64,000 nucleotides of DNA from positions 372,001 to 436,000 of the forward strand of contig NZ_CP128360.1 in NCBI RefSeq assembly GCF_030345095.1, read 5' to 3'. This DNA comes from Solwaraspora sp. WMMA2056. GTDB lineage: Bacteria > Actinomycetota > Actinomycetes > Mycobacteriales > Micromonosporaceae. The notes below the pieces were generated by a model. It was not told the DNA's origin. It did not search any database and saw only the letters and a program-made list of their open reading frames with translations. Shown here one piece after another: positions 23,822 through 37,238 of the stretch; the stretch's first letter is position 1, and each line of letters begins with the position of its first letter. A program made the translations under genes and the position numbers.

Positions 23822-24901
23822 TCAGCGCTGCTTGGCGAGGTCCCGGGCGATCAGTTCGGCGATCTGGATGGTGTTCAGCGCGGAGCCCTTGCGCAGGTTG
23901 TCCCCGGTGACGAAGAAGTCGATCGCGCGCGGGTCGTCGGTCGACCGCCGGACCCGGCCCACCCAGGACGGTTCGGTGCCGACCGCGTCGATCGGCATCG
24001 GGAACTCGGCGTTGCCGGGGTCGTCGACCACGATGACGCTGGGAGCGTTGCGCAGCACCTCGCGGGCGCCGTCCGCGGTCACCTCGCTGCCGAAGACGGC
24101 GTGTACGGCGACCGAGTGGCCGGTCACCACCGGCACCCGTACGCAGGTCGAGGAGACCTTCAGGTCCGGCAGCCCGAGGATCTTGCGCGACTCGTTGCGC
24201 AGCTTCAGCTCCTCGGTGGACCAGCCGTCGTCGGCCAGTTCGCCGGTGAACGGGACCACGTTGAGCACCAGCGGTGCCGGGAACGGGCCTAGTTCGTCGC
24301 CGACGGCCTGGCGTACGTCGCCGGGGCGGGAGCCGAGGGTGCGGTCGCTGGCGGCCCTGGCCAGTTGGCTGTGCAGCAGTTCGACGCCGTACCGGCCGGC
24401 GCCGGAGACGGACTGGTAGCTGGCGAGCACCAGCTCGCGCAGGCCGTACTCGTGGTGCAGCGGGGCGATCGCGACGATCATCGCCAGGACGGTGCAGTTG
24501 GCGTTGGAGACGATCCCGCGCGGACGGCGGCGGACCTGCTCGGCGTTGATCTCCGGCACGACCAGCGGTACGCCGGGGTCCATCCGGAACGCGCCGGAGT
24601 TGTCCACGACGGTCACGCCACGGGCGGTGGCGACCGGTGCCCACTGCCGGGACACCTCGTCGGGTACGTCGAACATGGCGACGTCGACGCCGTCGAAGGC
24701 TTCCGGACTGACCGCGACGACCGGCAGCTCCTCGCCCCGGCAGCGCATCCGTTGGCCGGCGGAACGCGGCGAGGCGAGCAGCCGGATGTCGCCCCACACG
24801 TTGGCGCGGGAGGTGAGCAGCTCACACATGACGGTGCCGACCGCTCCGGTCGCGCCGAGCACCGCCAGGGTCGGCAGCGGGTGTGCCTTGGTGTCAGGCA
24901 C
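23822..24901 (-). CDS. asd: Aspartate-semialdehyde dehydrogenase
   Basis: 359 residues. Reduces aspartyl phosphate to aspartate semialdehyde with NADPH in the lysine/threonine/methionine pathway. The nucleotide-binding motif GATGAVG is at 16-22 and the catalytic Cys is 136 in SNANCT. The active-site SYQSVSGAG segment is present. It lies 6 bases after lysC, the usual lysC-asd operon. Confidence 0.97.
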   Translation of the reverse strand: MPDTKAHPLPTLAVLGATGAVGTVMCELLTSRANVWGDIRLLASPRSAGQRMRCRGEELPVVAVSPEAFDGVDVAMFDVPDEVSRQWAPVATARGVTVVDNSGAFRMDPGVPLVVPEINAEQVRRRPRGIVSNANCTVLAMIVAIAPLHHEYGLRELVLASYQSVSGAGRYGVELLHSQLARAASDRTLGSRPGDVRQAVGDELGPFPAPLVLNVVPFTGELADDGWSTEELKLRNESRKILGLPDLKVSSTCVRVPVVTGHSVAVHAVFGSEVTADGAREVLRNAPSVIVVDDPGNAEFPMPIDAVGTEPSWVGRVRRSTDDPRAIDFFVTGDNLRKGSALNTIQIAELIARDLAKQR

Positions 24902-24907
24902 CGGGGT

Positions 24908-26173
<1,266 letters not shown>

Positions 26174-26437
26174 GGCGGTCCACTCCTTCCAGCTGCTGCC
26201 AACCTGCCGGCATCAGGGTACCGGCGTCGGCGGACCGTACCGTGAGCCGTTCCCACGATCCGGCCGGACGCGGTCACTGCCCGTATCGGCTGCGGCGACG
26301 CCGTGGGATGCCGTCCGGTGCGGGCCGGACCGGCCGCCGGCCGCAAGGCCGGAGGTGGACGCGGTGCCTGCGGCGCAAATCGGCGTGTTGGCGGACCGCC
26401 CTGCCGCAAAACCCGGAGCGGTACGCAGAATGGGCGG

Positions 26438-27247
26438 ATGCGTTCCCGGGGTGTCGATGCGTCACGAAACTCACCTGCCGTCCTGGCTTCCGTGGCGTTC
26501 GTCACGTTGTCCCTGCTGGGCTGTGATTCGGCCGGCCCGACAGCCGGGCCGAGCCCGTCGCCGGAGGAGACCGGTGCCTCGGCGGACCCGCCGGGCACCT
26601 CCCCCGACAACCCCCGGCTGCAGCTGGCGGCGGCCGCTGCCGCCGCCAGCGACCTGCGGATGACCGGCTTCTACACCCTCACCACGCCGGGCCGGGCCGA
26701 CCGCACGCTGGCGGTGACCCTGGCGACCGACGGCAGTTGGCGGGTGGACGTCCCGGGCGGCGCGAACGGCGGCGCGGTGGACATCGCGATGGCGCAGAAC
26801 GCCGACGGGCTGTTCCAGTGCGCGCTGCCGTCGCCGGCGCAGCCGGTGGCACCGTCCTGCGTCCGGCTGGGGGATCCGGACGCGGCGGTGGATCCGGGCG
26901 TGGATCCCCGGTTGCAGCACCTGTTCACCGACTGGCGGCGGGTCCTCGCCGACCAGCGGGCACCACTGGCGGTGTCGGTTGCCGACCCGCTGCCCAACAC
27001 CGACGGCACCTGTTTCTCGGTCGAGTCGACGACCGCGTCGCTGCGCCCGCCGCTGGACGTCGGCATCTACTGCTACCGGCCCGACGGCACGCTCACCGGT
27101 GCCCGGCTGGAGCTGGGCACGGTCGTGCTGGCCGGGCAGCCGGGGGCGGCACCGCCGTCGGTCACCCTGCCGGGACCGGTGACGGAGCGGCCGGCGCTGC
27201 GTACCGGCAGCCCACCGGCACCGCCGACGACCGCGACGTCCGGTTGA
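26438..27247 (+). CDS. Putative lipoprotein, function unknown
   Basis: 269 residues from ATG 26438. The signal sequence ends in the lipobox LSLLGC. The mature part begins with a Pro/Ser/Thr linker, then a domain of about 200 residues with repeated GFYTLTTPGRADRTLAV-like beta segments, reminiscent of LppX/LprG-like or YceI-like folds but not assignable. Two Cys pairs may form disulfides. The 264-base gap to lysC on the left shows no gene. Confidence 0.6.
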   Translation: MRSRGVDASRNSPAVLASVAFVTLSLLGCDSAGPTAGPSPSPEETGASADPPGTSPDNPRLQLAAAAAAASDLRMTGFYTLTTPGRADRTLAVTLATDGSWRVDVPGGANGGAVDIAMAQNADGLFQCALPSPAQPVAPSCVRLGDPDAAVDPGVDPRLQHLFTDWRRVLADQRAPLAVSVADPLPNTDGTCFSVESTTASLRPPLDVGIYCYRPDGTLTGARLELGTVVLAGQPGAAPPSVTLPGPVTERPALRTGSPPAPPTTATSG

Positions 27248-27290
27248 CCGATTCGAACCGTACGGCTTTGCCGTCGGCCCGCCGACCACG

Positions 27291-29288
<1,998 letters not shown>

Positions 29289-29398
29289 CAGCCAGCAGGC
29301 GGGCCGGCTGACGACTCGCAAGATCCACTTTGGTCCTGGCGAAACGCCGGAACTGCGGGTGCCTGGCGCTGACCGCCCGGCACCCGCAAGCTGGACGG

Positions 29399-30100
29399 GT
29401 GCGAACCCCTCAGCAACGACACCTGCCGACCGACCGTTTTTCGCTGCGCCGGGCGGTGGCCGCGGTGGCCGCCGCCCTGGCGCTGGCCGCGACCGCCGGC
29501 TGTGAGTCCGTCGACATCTCCCTCGGCAGCCCGTCGGCCGCGCCACCGGTGGACGGACCGGCCGCCGGCTCGGCGGACGAGGCCACCGCCCTGCTCGACC
29601 AGTTGACGGTGGCGGCCGCCGGCAGCATGCAGGGCTACAGCCGGGACCGGTTCCCGCACTGGAGTTCCGCCGGCAGCAACTGCGACGTGCGCGACACCGT
29701 ACTGGAACGCGACGGCACCGCCATCGAGCTGGACGGCTGCAACGTGGTCGGCGGCGAATGGCTCAGCGCCTTCGACGGCGAGTCCTTCACCAACCCCCGC
29801 GACCTCGACATCGACCACATCGTGCCGCTGGCCAACGCGTGGCGCTCCGGTGCCGACAGCTGGAACGACGACCAGCGCCGCGAGTTCGCCAACGATCTGG
29901 AACGCCCGCAGCTGATCGCGGTTTCCGCGTCGACCAACCGGGCAAAGGGAGACCAGGACCCCTCCCAGTGGCAGCCACCGAACCGGGACTACTGGTGCCA
30001 GTACGCCCAGGACTGGATCACGGTGAAGCACTACTGGGAGCTGTCGGTGACCCAGCCGGAGAAGGCGACGTTGGCCGACATGTTGGCGACCTGCCCGTGA
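29399..30100 (+). CDS. Exported HNH-type (DUF1524-like) nuclease-family protein
   Basis: 233 residues from GTG 29399. A hydrophobic signal ends in AATAGC, a probable lipobox. The C-terminal half has DLDIDHIVPLANAW (His 140 in the DHIVP core) and NRAKGDQDPSQW, the typical HNH/DUF1524 arrangement of secreted actinobacterial proteins. Nuclease activity is inferred from the family. A hairpin GCGGGTGC/GCACCCGC at about 29356-29388 separates it from leuA. Confidence 0.8.
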   Translation: MRTPQQRHLPTDRFSLRRAVAAVAAALALAATAGCESVDISLGSPSAAPPVDGPAAGSADEATALLDQLTVAAAGSMQGYSRDRFPHWSSAGSNCDVRDTVLERDGTAIELDGCNVVGGEWLSAFDGESFTNPRDLDIDHIVPLANAWRSGADSWNDDQRREFANDLERPQLIAVSASTNRAKGDQDPSQWQPPNRDYWCQYAQDWITVKHYWELSVTQPEKATLADMLATCP

Positions 30101-30138
30101 CCGCGTCGCACGGCGCAGGCTGAGGACAGGAGCAGACT

Positions 30139-30402
30139 GTGGGTGACCCGCCGGAGAACAGCCGTACCCAGGACATCGTCGCCGGCCCGGGCGGCGTGAT
30201 GACCGACGAGGTCGGTGTGGTGACCGGCGACCTGACGTTGCGGACCGAGCTCGCCGCCGGCGAGGTCACCCTCCGCGTGCAGTACAAGGACGCCGACGAG
30301 TGGTACGTGGTGACCGGCGGCCGGGCCAGCCTGGCCGACCCGGCCGACCTGGCCGCCGTACACGCGATCGCGGTCGGCCTGCTGCACCGCCCGGACGGCT
30401 GA
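30139..30402 (+). CDS. Small conserved hypothetical protein
   Basis: 87 residues from GTG 30139, preceded by AGGAG at 6 bases. Mostly beta-strand character (LTLRTELAAGEVTLRVQYKD, then WYVVTGGRASL). Family not recognised by me. It follows the HNH gene by 38 bases on the same strand. Confidence 0.6.
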   Translation: MGDPPENSRTQDIVAGPGGVMTDEVGVVTGDLTLRTELAAGEVTLRVQYKDADEWYVVTGGRASLADPADLAAVHAIAVGLLHRPDG

Positions 30403-30463
30403 CGACGGCGTCCGCGCCCGGCGGGCCCGGGACGTCCACGCCCGGCGGGCCCGGACCAGGAGC

Positions 30464-31561
30464 TCAGACGTACGACTCCGGTTCGCTCGGGGCCGAGACG
30501 GTGTGCGGCGGCGCCGCACCGTCGGCCGGGTGCACCAGCTGCGCGGTCACCTGGTGCGGGCGCAGGGTGCCGGCGGCGATCTGCTCCGCCCAGTGGCAGG
30601 CCACCCGGGAGGCGCCGATCTCCCGCAGCACCGGACGCTCGTCGACGCAGCGGGTCGGCTGCGCCCACGGGCACCGGGTGTGGAACCGGCAGCCGGCCGG
30701 CGGGTTCGCCGGCGACGGCAGGTCACCGGCGAGCAGGATCCGCTCCCGGCGGTCCTCCACCTCCGGGTCCGGCACCGGCACCGCCGACAGCAACGCCCGG
30801 GTGTACGGGTGCAGCGGTTCCTGGTAGAGCCGGTCGCCGGGAGACTCCTCGACCAACGCCCCCAGGTACATCACCCCGATCGTGTCGGAGATGTGCCGGA
30901 CCACCGCCAGGTCGTGGGCGATCACCAGGTAGGTCAGGCCCCGGTCGATCTGCAGCTCGTCGAGCAGGTTGATCACCTGGGCCTGGATCGACACGTCAAG
31001 GGCGGAGACCGGTTCGTCGGCGACGATCAGCTCCGGCCCGAGCACCAGTGCCCGGGCGATGCCGATCCGTTGGCGCTGCCCGCCGGAGAACTCGTGCGGG
31101 TAGCGCGACAGCGCCCAGCGGGGCAGCCCGACCGCGTCGAGGGCCTCGACGACGATCCGCCGCCGGTCGTCGCGGTCGGCGCCCATGCCGTGCGCCTGCA
31201 GCCCTTCGACCAGGATCGACTCGACGTTCTGCCGGGGGTCCAGGCTGGACATCGGATCCTGGAAGATCATCTGGAAGCGGCGGCGCATGGTGCGGAGCTT
31301 GGCCGCCGGCAACCGGTTCAGCGTCACCCCGTCGAAGACCACCTCACCGGCGGTCGGCGGGGTCAGCTGCAGGATCGCCCGGCCCAGCGTCGACTTGCCG
31401 CAACCGGACTCGCCGACCAGCCCGTACGTCTGGCCACGGGCGATCCGCAGATCGACCCCGTCGACCGCCTTGACGTGCCCGACCACCCGGTCGAACAGCA
31501 CGCCCCGGCTGATCGGGAAATGCACCTTGAGGTCGCGGACCTCGACCAGGGTCTCACTCAC
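30464..31561 (-). CDS. Peptide/nickel-type ABC transporter ATPase (OppF/DppF-like)
   Basis: 365 residues from GTG 31561, which overlaps the end of the preceding ATPase gene by 8 bases. Walker [10 protein letters not shown], signature [15 protein letters not shown] and Walker [13 protein letters not shown] are all present, with the C-terminal oligopeptide-transporter domain containing a four-Cys-type cluster ([10 protein letters not shown]). Last gene of the five-gene importer operon. Confidence 0.93.
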   Translation of the reverse strand: MSETLVEVRDLKVHFPISRGVLFDRVVGHVKAVDGVDLRIARGQTYGLVGESGCGKSTLGRAILQLTPPTAGEVVFDGVTLNRLPAAKLRTMRRRFQMIFQDPMSSLDPRQNVESILVEGLQAHGMGADRDDRRRIVVEALDAVGLPRWALSRYPHEFSGGQRQRIGIARALVLGPELIVADEPVSALDVSIQAQVINLLDELQIDRGLTYLVIAHDLAVVRHISDTIGVMYLGALVEESPGDRLYQEPLHPYTRALLSAVPVPDPEVEDRRERILLAGDLPSPANPPAGCRFHTRCPWAQPTRCVDERPVLREIGASRVACHWAEQIAAGTLRPHQVTAQLVHPADGAAPPHTVSAPSEPESYV

Positions 31562-32552
31562 CGGTGGCCTCCGCCGGGTCGGTCGCGGGTGGATTGACGC
31601 AGCGGAACGCGTGCCCGCCGGTGTCGCGGCGCAGCGCGGGCGGGGCACCGAGGCAGTCGTCGACGCGGCGGTCGCAGCGCGGCGCGAAGGCGCAGCCGTC
31701 CGGCCAGGGCAGCAGGTCACGTACCGAACCGGGAATCGGTTGCAGTCGCCGTCCGTGGCCGGCGTCCAGCCGGGGGATGGAGCCGAGCAGACCGACCGTG
31801 TACGGATGCCGGGGCGCGGCGAACAGCGGCCGCCGGCGGGCCGTCTCGACCACCCGGCCGCCGTAGAGCACGTTGACCGTGTCGCACATGCCGGCGACCA
31901 CCCCGAGATCGTGCGTGATCATGACCAGGGCGGTGCCCGACTCGCGTACCAGGTCCTTGAGCAGTTCCAGGATCTGCGCCTGGATGGTGACGTCCAGCGC
32001 GGTGGTCGGTTCGTCGGCGATCAGCAGCCGGGGCTGGCAGGCGACCGCCATCGCGATCAGCGCCCGTTGGCGCATCCCGCCGGAGAGCTGATGCGGGTAC
32101 TCCTTGAGTCGGCGGGTCGGGTCCGGGATGCCGACCCGGTCCAGCAGGTGCGCGGCCTCCTTGCGGGCCGCGTCGCCGCGCATTCCCCGGTGGCGGACCA
32201 GCACCTCGGTGACCTGCACCCCGATCGGCACCACCGGGTTCAGCGAGGAGAGCGGGTCCTGGAAGATCATCGCCACGTCGCGGCCCCGGACGTCGCGCAT
32301 CGCCCGGGGCGCCAGTCGCAGCAGGTCGGTGCCGTCGAACGTGGCCCGACCGCTCACCCGCACCCCCTTGCCGGCGGGCAGCAGGCCCATGATGGCCAGT
32401 GAGGTGACGCTCTTGCCGCAGCCGGACTCGCCGACCAGGCCGGTCACCTCACCGGCGTCGACCGAGAAGGAGACCCCGTCGACCGCGTGCACGGTCCGCT
32501 GGCCCCGGCGGGCGAAGGTGACCGCCAGTTCATCCACGTCGAGCAGCGCCAT
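31554..32552 (-). CDS. Peptide/nickel-type ABC transporter ATPase (OppD/DppD-like)
   Basis: 332 residues. Walker A GESGCGKS, signature [14 protein letters not shown], Walker [13 protein letters not shown] and the C-terminal CAFAPRC region of the OppD family. Pairs with the following ATPase as a heterodimer on the cytoplasmic face. It starts 3 bases after the stop of the permease gene. Confidence 0.93.
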   Translation of the reverse strand: MALLDVDELAVTFARRGQRTVHAVDGVSFSVDAGEVTGLVGESGCGKSVTSLAIMGLLPAGKGVRVSGRATFDGTDLLRLAPRAMRDVRGRDVAMIFQDPLSSLNPVVPIGVQVTEVLVRHRGMRGDAARKEAAHLLDRVGIPDPTRRLKEYPHQLSGGMRQRALIAMAVACQPRLLIADEPTTALDVTIQAQILELLKDLVRESGTALVMITHDLGVVAGMCDTVNVLYGGRVVETARRRPLFAAPRHPYTVGLLGSIPRLDAGHGRRLQPIPGSVRDLLPWPDGCAFAPRCDRRVDDCLGAPPALRRDTGGHAFRCVNPPATDPAEATGE

Positions 32553-32555
32553 GGT

Positions 32556-33527
32556 TCACTTCCGCAGTTTCGGGTCGAGGGCTTCCCGCATCGCCTCACC
32601 CAGCAGGGTGAAGCCCAACGCGGTGACGATGATGCCCAGCGCGGGCAGGATCGCCAGCCGGGGTGCCGCGTCCAGGTAGCGCTGTGCGTCGGCCAGCATC
32701 ACCCCCCACTCGGGAATCGACGCGTCCGGGTTGCCCAGGCCGAGGAAGGACAGGGCCGCCACCTCGATGATCGCCGTGGCCAGGGTGAGGGTGGACTGCA
32801 CGATCACCGGGGCGAGCGAGTTCGGCAGGATGTGGGTCACCGCGATCTTCGACCGCCGTACGCCCAACGAGGTCGCCGCCACCACGTAGTCGCTGTTGGC
32901 CTGGGCGAGCATCGAGCCGCGCAGCAGCCGGGCGAAGACCGGCACCGAGACCACCCCGACGGCGATCATCACCGTGGTCAGGCTGGCCCCGAGCAGCGCG
33001 GCGATGCTGATCGCCAGCAGCAGGCTCGGCATGGCCAGCAGCATGTCCACGATCCGCATCAGGACGGTGTCGATCCAGCGCCCCCAGCGGCCGCCGAGTC
33101 CGGCGGCCGCACCGGCCAGGCCGCCGATCAGCGCGCCGACGGTCAGCCCGATCAGCGTGGCGACGACCCCGACCAGCAGGGTCTGCCGGGCCCCGACGAT
33201 CATCCGGCTGAACTCGTCGCGGCCGAGGTGGTCCACGCCGAACCAGTTCTCCGCGCGCGGGCCCGGGTAGTAGGCCTGCGACTCGCGGATCTCGTCCTTC
33301 CACAGCTGCGCCACCGGGTCGTACGGCACCAGGAACGGTCCGACCAGGGCGACCAGCAGGAACACGCCGAGGATCGCCGCGCCGACGATCGCCGCCGGGT
33401 TGCGCCGCAGCCGGCGCAGCGCCTCCTGCCAGAGACTCACCCCGCGTTCGTCGTCGTGCGCCGCCGACAACTCGGCCAGCCGGTCGAGCTTGGCCTTCTT
33501 GCGTCCCGGGTTCAGCAGGTCGCTCAT
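32556..33527 (-). CDS. Peptide/nickel-type ABC permease (OppC/DppC-like)
   Basis: 323 residues. A cytoplasmic N-terminal helix with LRRLRRNPAAIVG precedes the first transmembrane helix, as in OppC. The DHLGRDEFSRMIVGARQTLLVG segment and the EAA-like loop (AATSLGVRRSKIAVTHILPN) are typical. Five to six helices. Forms the channel with the OppB-like partner. Confidence 0.93.
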   Translation of the reverse strand: MSDLLNPGRKKAKLDRLAELSAAHDDERGVSLWQEALRRLRRNPAAIVGAAILGVFLLVALVGPFLVPYDPVAQLWKDEIRESQAYYPGPRAENWFGVDHLGRDEFSRMIVGARQTLLVGVVATLIGLTVGALIGGLAGAAAGLGGRWGRWIDTVLMRIVDMLLAMPSLLLAISIAALLGASLTTVMIAVGVVSVPVFARLLRGSMLAQANSDYVVAATSLGVRRSKIAVTHILPNSLAPVIVQSTLTLATAIIEVAALSFLGLGNPDASIPEWGVMLADAQRYLDAAPRLAILPALGIIVTALGFTLLGEAMREALDPKLRK

Positions 33528-33558
33528 CGGGCCGTCCTCCGTCCACGCCTGCGTGCCT

Positions 33559-33618
33559 GACCCGCCGCCGACCTCGTCGCGCTCACCGGACCCACCGCCG
33601 ACCCCGTCGCGCTCACCG
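33559..33618 (+). repeat. 30-bp imperfect tandem repeat
   Basis: Two units (33559-33588 and 33589-33618) differ at two positions; the second overlaps the last codons and stop of the upstream permease gene. It fills most of the gap between the two permease genes. Confidence 0.85.
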
Positions 33619-34617
33619 GACCCGTACCCTCGGGTCGATGAAGGTGTACGAGATGTCCACCAGCAGGTTCACCAGCACGTACACCAGCGCGATGATCATG
33701 ATGAAACCCTGCAGCACCGGGTAGTCACGCTGGCCGATGGCGTCGGCGACGAACGCGCCGATGCCGCCGAAGGCGAAGACCGTCTCGGTCAGTACGGCAC
33801 CGGAGAGCAGCCCGCCGGTCAGCAGGCCGATGCTGGTGGCCACCGGCAGCATCGCGTTGCGCAGCACGTGCCGGCGCCGGACCACCCGTTCGGTGAGGCC
33901 CTTGGCCTGCGCGGTCCGGACGAAGTCCTCGCCGAGCACCTCCAGCACGCTGGCCCGGGTGATCCGCACGATGATCGCCAACGGGATGCTGGCCAACGCC
34001 AACCCGGGCAGGACCAGGTGCCACAGGGCGTCGAGCGAGGCGTCCCATTCCCGGGTGAGCAGTCCGTCGAGGACGAAGAAGTTCGTCACCCGGGTGGCGT
34101 CGATGCGCGGATCCTGGCGTCCGCTGGACGGGAACCAGCCGAGGTTCTCGGCGAAGATCGCCTTCAGCACGTACGCGAGGAAGAAGACCGGGATGCAGAT
34201 CCCGATCAGCGACGCGACGACCGAGCCGTGGTCGAGCAGCGTGCCGCGCCGGCGGGCGGCGAGGTAACCGAGCGGGATTCCGACTCCCACCGCGATCACC
34301 ATGGCCGCGATGGTCAGCTCCACCGTGCCCGGGAACCGCTGCAGGAACTCGGTGGTGACCTCCCGTTTGGTGGAGATCGACGTACCGAGGTCGAACTGCA
34401 GCAGCCGCTTCATGAACCGGCCGTACTGGATCAGGATCGGCTCGTCGAGCCCGAGGTTGCGGCGGATCGCGGCGCGCATCTCCGGGGTGCCGCGCTCACC
34501 GAGGATCGCGGACTCCGGGCCGCCGGGCAGCCGGTGCAGCCAGATGAACAGCAGCAGCGACAGGCCGAACAGGGTGGGGACGAGTTGGAGCAGACGTCTG
34601 ACGATGAAGCGGAACAC
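33613..34617 (-). CDS. Peptide/nickel-type ABC permease (OppB/DppB-like)
   Basis: 334 residues from GTG 34617, with GAGG just upstream; the longer frame to 34659 is unlikely. It begins FRFIVRRLLQLVPTLFGLSLL, the OppB start, and has the EAA-like loop (RTAQAKGLTERVVRRRHVLRN). Six transmembrane helices are expected. Confidence 0.93.
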   Translation of the reverse strand: MFRFIVRRLLQLVPTLFGLSLLLFIWLHRLPGGPESAILGERGTPEMRAAIRRNLGLDEPILIQYGRFMKRLLQFDLGTSISTKREVTTEFLQRFPGTVELTIAAMVIAVGVGIPLGYLAARRRGTLLDHGSVVASLIGICIPVFFLAYVLKAIFAENLGWFPSSGRQDPRIDATRVTNFFVLDGLLTREWDASLDALWHLVLPGLALASIPLAIIVRITRASVLEVLGEDFVRTAQAKGLTERVVRRRHVLRNAMLPVATSIGLLTGGLLSGAVLTETVFAFGGIGAFVADAIGQRDYPVLQGFIMIIALVYVLVNLLVDISYTFIDPRVRVR

Positions 34618-34732
34618 GGTGCCTCGGCAGGGGGTGTGGAGGGTCGCGTGGGCGGGCACCGCCGTACCCCGGCTGGTGGCCGGGGTACGGCGGACGCCCG
34701 CCCGCGTTCCGTTCGCTAGTGCACTCGGTGGG

Positions 34733-36394
34733 TCAGGACTTGAACTCGGCGGTGGCGAACCGCTCGTCGGTGAGCGGGCTGGCCTGCACCCCGATCACGT
34801 CCTCGGCGAACACGATCGCCGGCGGCGAGTGCGAGATCGGCACACCCGGCAGGAACTCCATGATGTCGGCGTTGAGGCCCTTGTACAGCTCGTAGCGGGC
34901 CTCGATGTCGGCGGTGCCGTCGGCGGCGGCGAACTTCGCGAACAGGTCCGCGTTGTCGTAGCCCCACTCGTCCTTCGGCCGGTCGAAGAAGGTGCCGATG
35001 AAGTTGTAGGCGTCGCCGTAGTCACCGGTCCAGCCGAGCAGGTGCAGGTCGTGTGCGTTGCCCGAGGTGGTGGCGTTGAGGTAGTCCGGCGACCACTTCA
35101 GCGGGATCGCCTCGACGGTGATGCCGGCCGCGCGAAGGTCGGCGGCGAGCAACTCGAAGATGTCCTTCGGGTTGGGCATGTACGGCCGGGTGACCTCGGT
35201 CGGGTAGTGGAACCGCAGGGTCAGGTTCGGGTGACCGGCCTCGGCCAGCAGCGACTTGGCCTTCTCGACGTCGTAGTCGTAGGTGGTGACGTCGGGGTTG
35301 TGGCCGTCCACGGTCGGCGGGATGAACTGGGTGGCGACCTCGGCGCCCGGCGGCAGCTTCGAGTCGACCAGCGCCTGGCGGTTGAGCGCGTGCGCGATCG
35401 CCTGCCGGACCCGGATGTCGGCCAGCGCCGGGTTGCCGGCCTGGTTCATCGCCAGGTAGAGGATGTTGAACGCCGGCCGGGTCAGAACGTTGAACCCGTC
35501 GTCCTTGAGCGGCTGCACGTCGGCCGGGCCGACCAGGTCGTAGCCCTGGATGCCGCCGGTGCGCAGCTCCTGCTTGCGGGCGTTCTCGTCGGAGATGGTC
35601 CGGAAGATCAGCGTCTTGATCTTGGCCTTGTCGCCGGCGTAGTCCTCGTTGCGCTCCAGGGTGAGCGTCTTGTTGGCGATGTCCCAGCCCGCGAACTTGT
35701 ACGGACCGGTGCCGGTCGGGTGCTCCAGGGCGTACGCCGGGTAGGTGATGTCGTCGGCGCTGCCGGTGACGTCGCTGGCGCCGTACTCCTCCAGCGCCGC
35801 CGGCGAGTGGATCGAGAACGACGGCAGCATCAGCGCCGCCGGGATCTTGCTCGACACCCGGGTGAAGGCCAGCTCCACGGTCGTGTCGTCGACCGCGTTG
35901 CAGGACTTGAAGAGGCTCTCCGGCAGGTCTTCGCTCTCGTTGGCGGCGAAGCCACCCATCACGTCCTGCCAGTAGGCGGTGACGTCCGGGCTCTGCATCA
36001 GGCCCTTGGCGTTGTACCAGCGGTCGAAGTTGACGCAGACAGCCTCGGCGTTGAAGTCGGTGCCGTCGTGGAACTTCACGCCGGACCGCAGCTTGAACGT
36101 CCACACCGTACCGGTGTCGTCCGGGGTCCAGGTCTCGGCCAGGCCGGGCGAGATGGCCGTACCGCCCTCCTCGGGGCGGACCAGGGTCTCGAATATCTGC
36201 CGGGCCACCCGCAGCGACTCGCCGTCACTGGCGAAGCTGGGGTCGAGGACCTTCGGGTCGCCGGCTACGCCGAAGACCAGGGTGGCATCGCTGGATTCGC
36301 CGGAGTCGTCGCGCTCGCTCTCGGCACAGCCGGCAAGGGCCAGCGCCGCGACCGCGACGGCCGCGATGGCGGCCTTCGGCCTGGGTGCACGCAT
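34733..36394 (-). CDS. Peptide/nickel-type substrate-binding lipoprotein
   Basis: 553 residues from ATG 36394, with GAGGTGA upstream. The signal ends in LALAGC. The SBP_bac_5 fold is clear: LRSGVKFHDGTDFNAEAV, the PTGTGPYKF segment and DVEKAKSLLAEAGHP. Binds oligopeptides or similar cargo outside the cell and delivers it to the two permeases. First gene of the operon; the substrate cannot be told from sequence. Confidence 0.93.
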   Translation of the reverse strand: MRAPRPKAAIAAVAVAALALAGCAESERDDSGESSDATLVFGVAGDPKVLDPSFASDGESLRVARQIFETLVRPEEGGTAISPGLAETWTPDDTGTVWTFKLRSGVKFHDGTDFNAEAVCVNFDRWYNAKGLMQSPDVTAYWQDVMGGFAANESEDLPESLFKSCNAVDDTTVELAFTRVSSKIPAALMLPSFSIHSPAALEEYGASDVTGSADDITYPAYALEHPTGTGPYKFAGWDIANKTLTLERNEDYAGDKAKIKTLIFRTISDENARKQELRTGGIQGYDLVGPADVQPLKDDGFNVLTRPAFNILYLAMNQAGNPALADIRVRQAIAHALNRQALVDSKLPPGAEVATQFIPPTVDGHNPDVTTYDYDVEKAKSLLAEAGHPNLTLRFHYPTEVTRPYMPNPKDIFELLAADLRAAGITVEAIPLKWSPDYLNATTSGNAHDLHLLGWTGDYGDAYNFIGTFFDRPKDEWGYDNADLFAKFAAADGTADIEARYELYKGLNADIMEFLPGVPISHSPPAIVFAEDVIGVQASPLTDERFATAEFKS

Positions 36395-36632
36395 GGGTGC
36401 TTCACCTCGTCCTTTGGGTACGGACAACGTAGTGACGGGGGTCACCGATGGCGAGACCTTAGCCGGCGTTCGACGCGGCCGGAAACCGGCCGGAACGCGG
36501 TTGGTACCGGATCGTGTCTTAACTGTCCCGACAGCGGCGGTCAGACCCTCCACGGGAGATGATAGGCCAGATTTGTCGGAAATTGGGCTATACCAACTTG
36601 TTACATGTTTCGCATGTTTCGGCGGCGAGCTG
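36395..36632 (-). promoter_or_regulatory. AT-rich promoter region of the importer operon
   Basis: 238 bases between the binding-protein gene and recR, with the strip 36570-36622 unusually AT-rich. It contains a tandem ATGTTTCG repeat at about 36605-36621 that could be a regulator site. The gap also follows the end of recR on the same strand. Confidence 0.35.
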
Positions 36633-37226
36633 TCAGACCGACCGACGGCCCTCGAAGGCCCGGCCCAGGGTGATCTCGTCGGCGTACTCCAGATCGCCAC
36701 CGACCGGCAGCCCGCTGGCCAGCCTGGACACCGCGATCCCCATCGGCTTGACCAGCAACGCCAGATACGTGGCCGTGGCCTCACCTTCGGTGTTGGGGTC
36801 GGTGGCCAGGATCAGCTCCTTGACCTCGCCCGAGCCCAGCCGCAACATCAGCTCGCGGATCCGCAGGTTGTCCGGGCCGACGCCCTCCAACGGATTGATC
36901 GCCCCGCCGAGCACGTGGTAGCGGCCCCGGAACTCGCCGGTCCGCTCGATCGCCACCACGTCCTTGGGTTCCTCGACCACACAGAGCACGTCGTCGCCGC
37001 GCCGGGTGTCCCGACAGATCCGGCACTGCTCGGTCTCCGCCACGTTGAAGCAGACCGTGCAGAACCGCACCAGCTCCTTGACCCGCCGCAGCGCGGTGGC
37101 CAGCCGGGTGATGTCCGCCGCATCGGCCGACAGGATGTGGAACGCGATCCGCTGGGCGCTCTTGGGGCCCACCCCCGGCAGCCGCCCCAACTCGTCGATC
37201 AGATCCTGAATGGCGCCTTCGTACAT
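36633..37226 (-). CDS. recR: Recombination mediator RecR
   Basis: 197 residues. Order: helix-hairpin-helix ([18 protein letters not shown]), four-Cys zinc finger (Cys 56, 59, 68, 71), Toprim domain ([15 protein letters not shown], then [13 protein letters not shown]) and the C-terminal dimerisation part. Works with RecO/RecF in loading RecA. It follows ybaB in the conserved dnaX-ybaB-recR order. Confidence 0.97.
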   Translation of the reverse strand: MYEGAIQDLIDELGRLPGVGPKSAQRIAFHILSADAADITRLATALRRVKELVRFCTVCFNVAETEQCRICRDTRRGDDVLCVVEEPKDVVAIERTGEFRGRYHVLGGAINPLEGVGPDNLRIRELMLRLGSGEVKELILATDPNTEGEATATYLALLVKPMGIAVSRLASGLPVGGDLEYADEITLGRAFEGRRSV

Positions 37227-37238
37227 GCCGGCGACGGC

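Noticed and set aside
26174-26437. Lysine riboswitch upstream of lysC
   Set aside because: No recognisable lysine-aptamer core in the 264 bases before lysC.
29330-29398. Upstream start for the HNH lipoprotein
   Set aside because: That part lies across a hairpin downstream of leuA; GTG 29399 gives a normal signal peptide.
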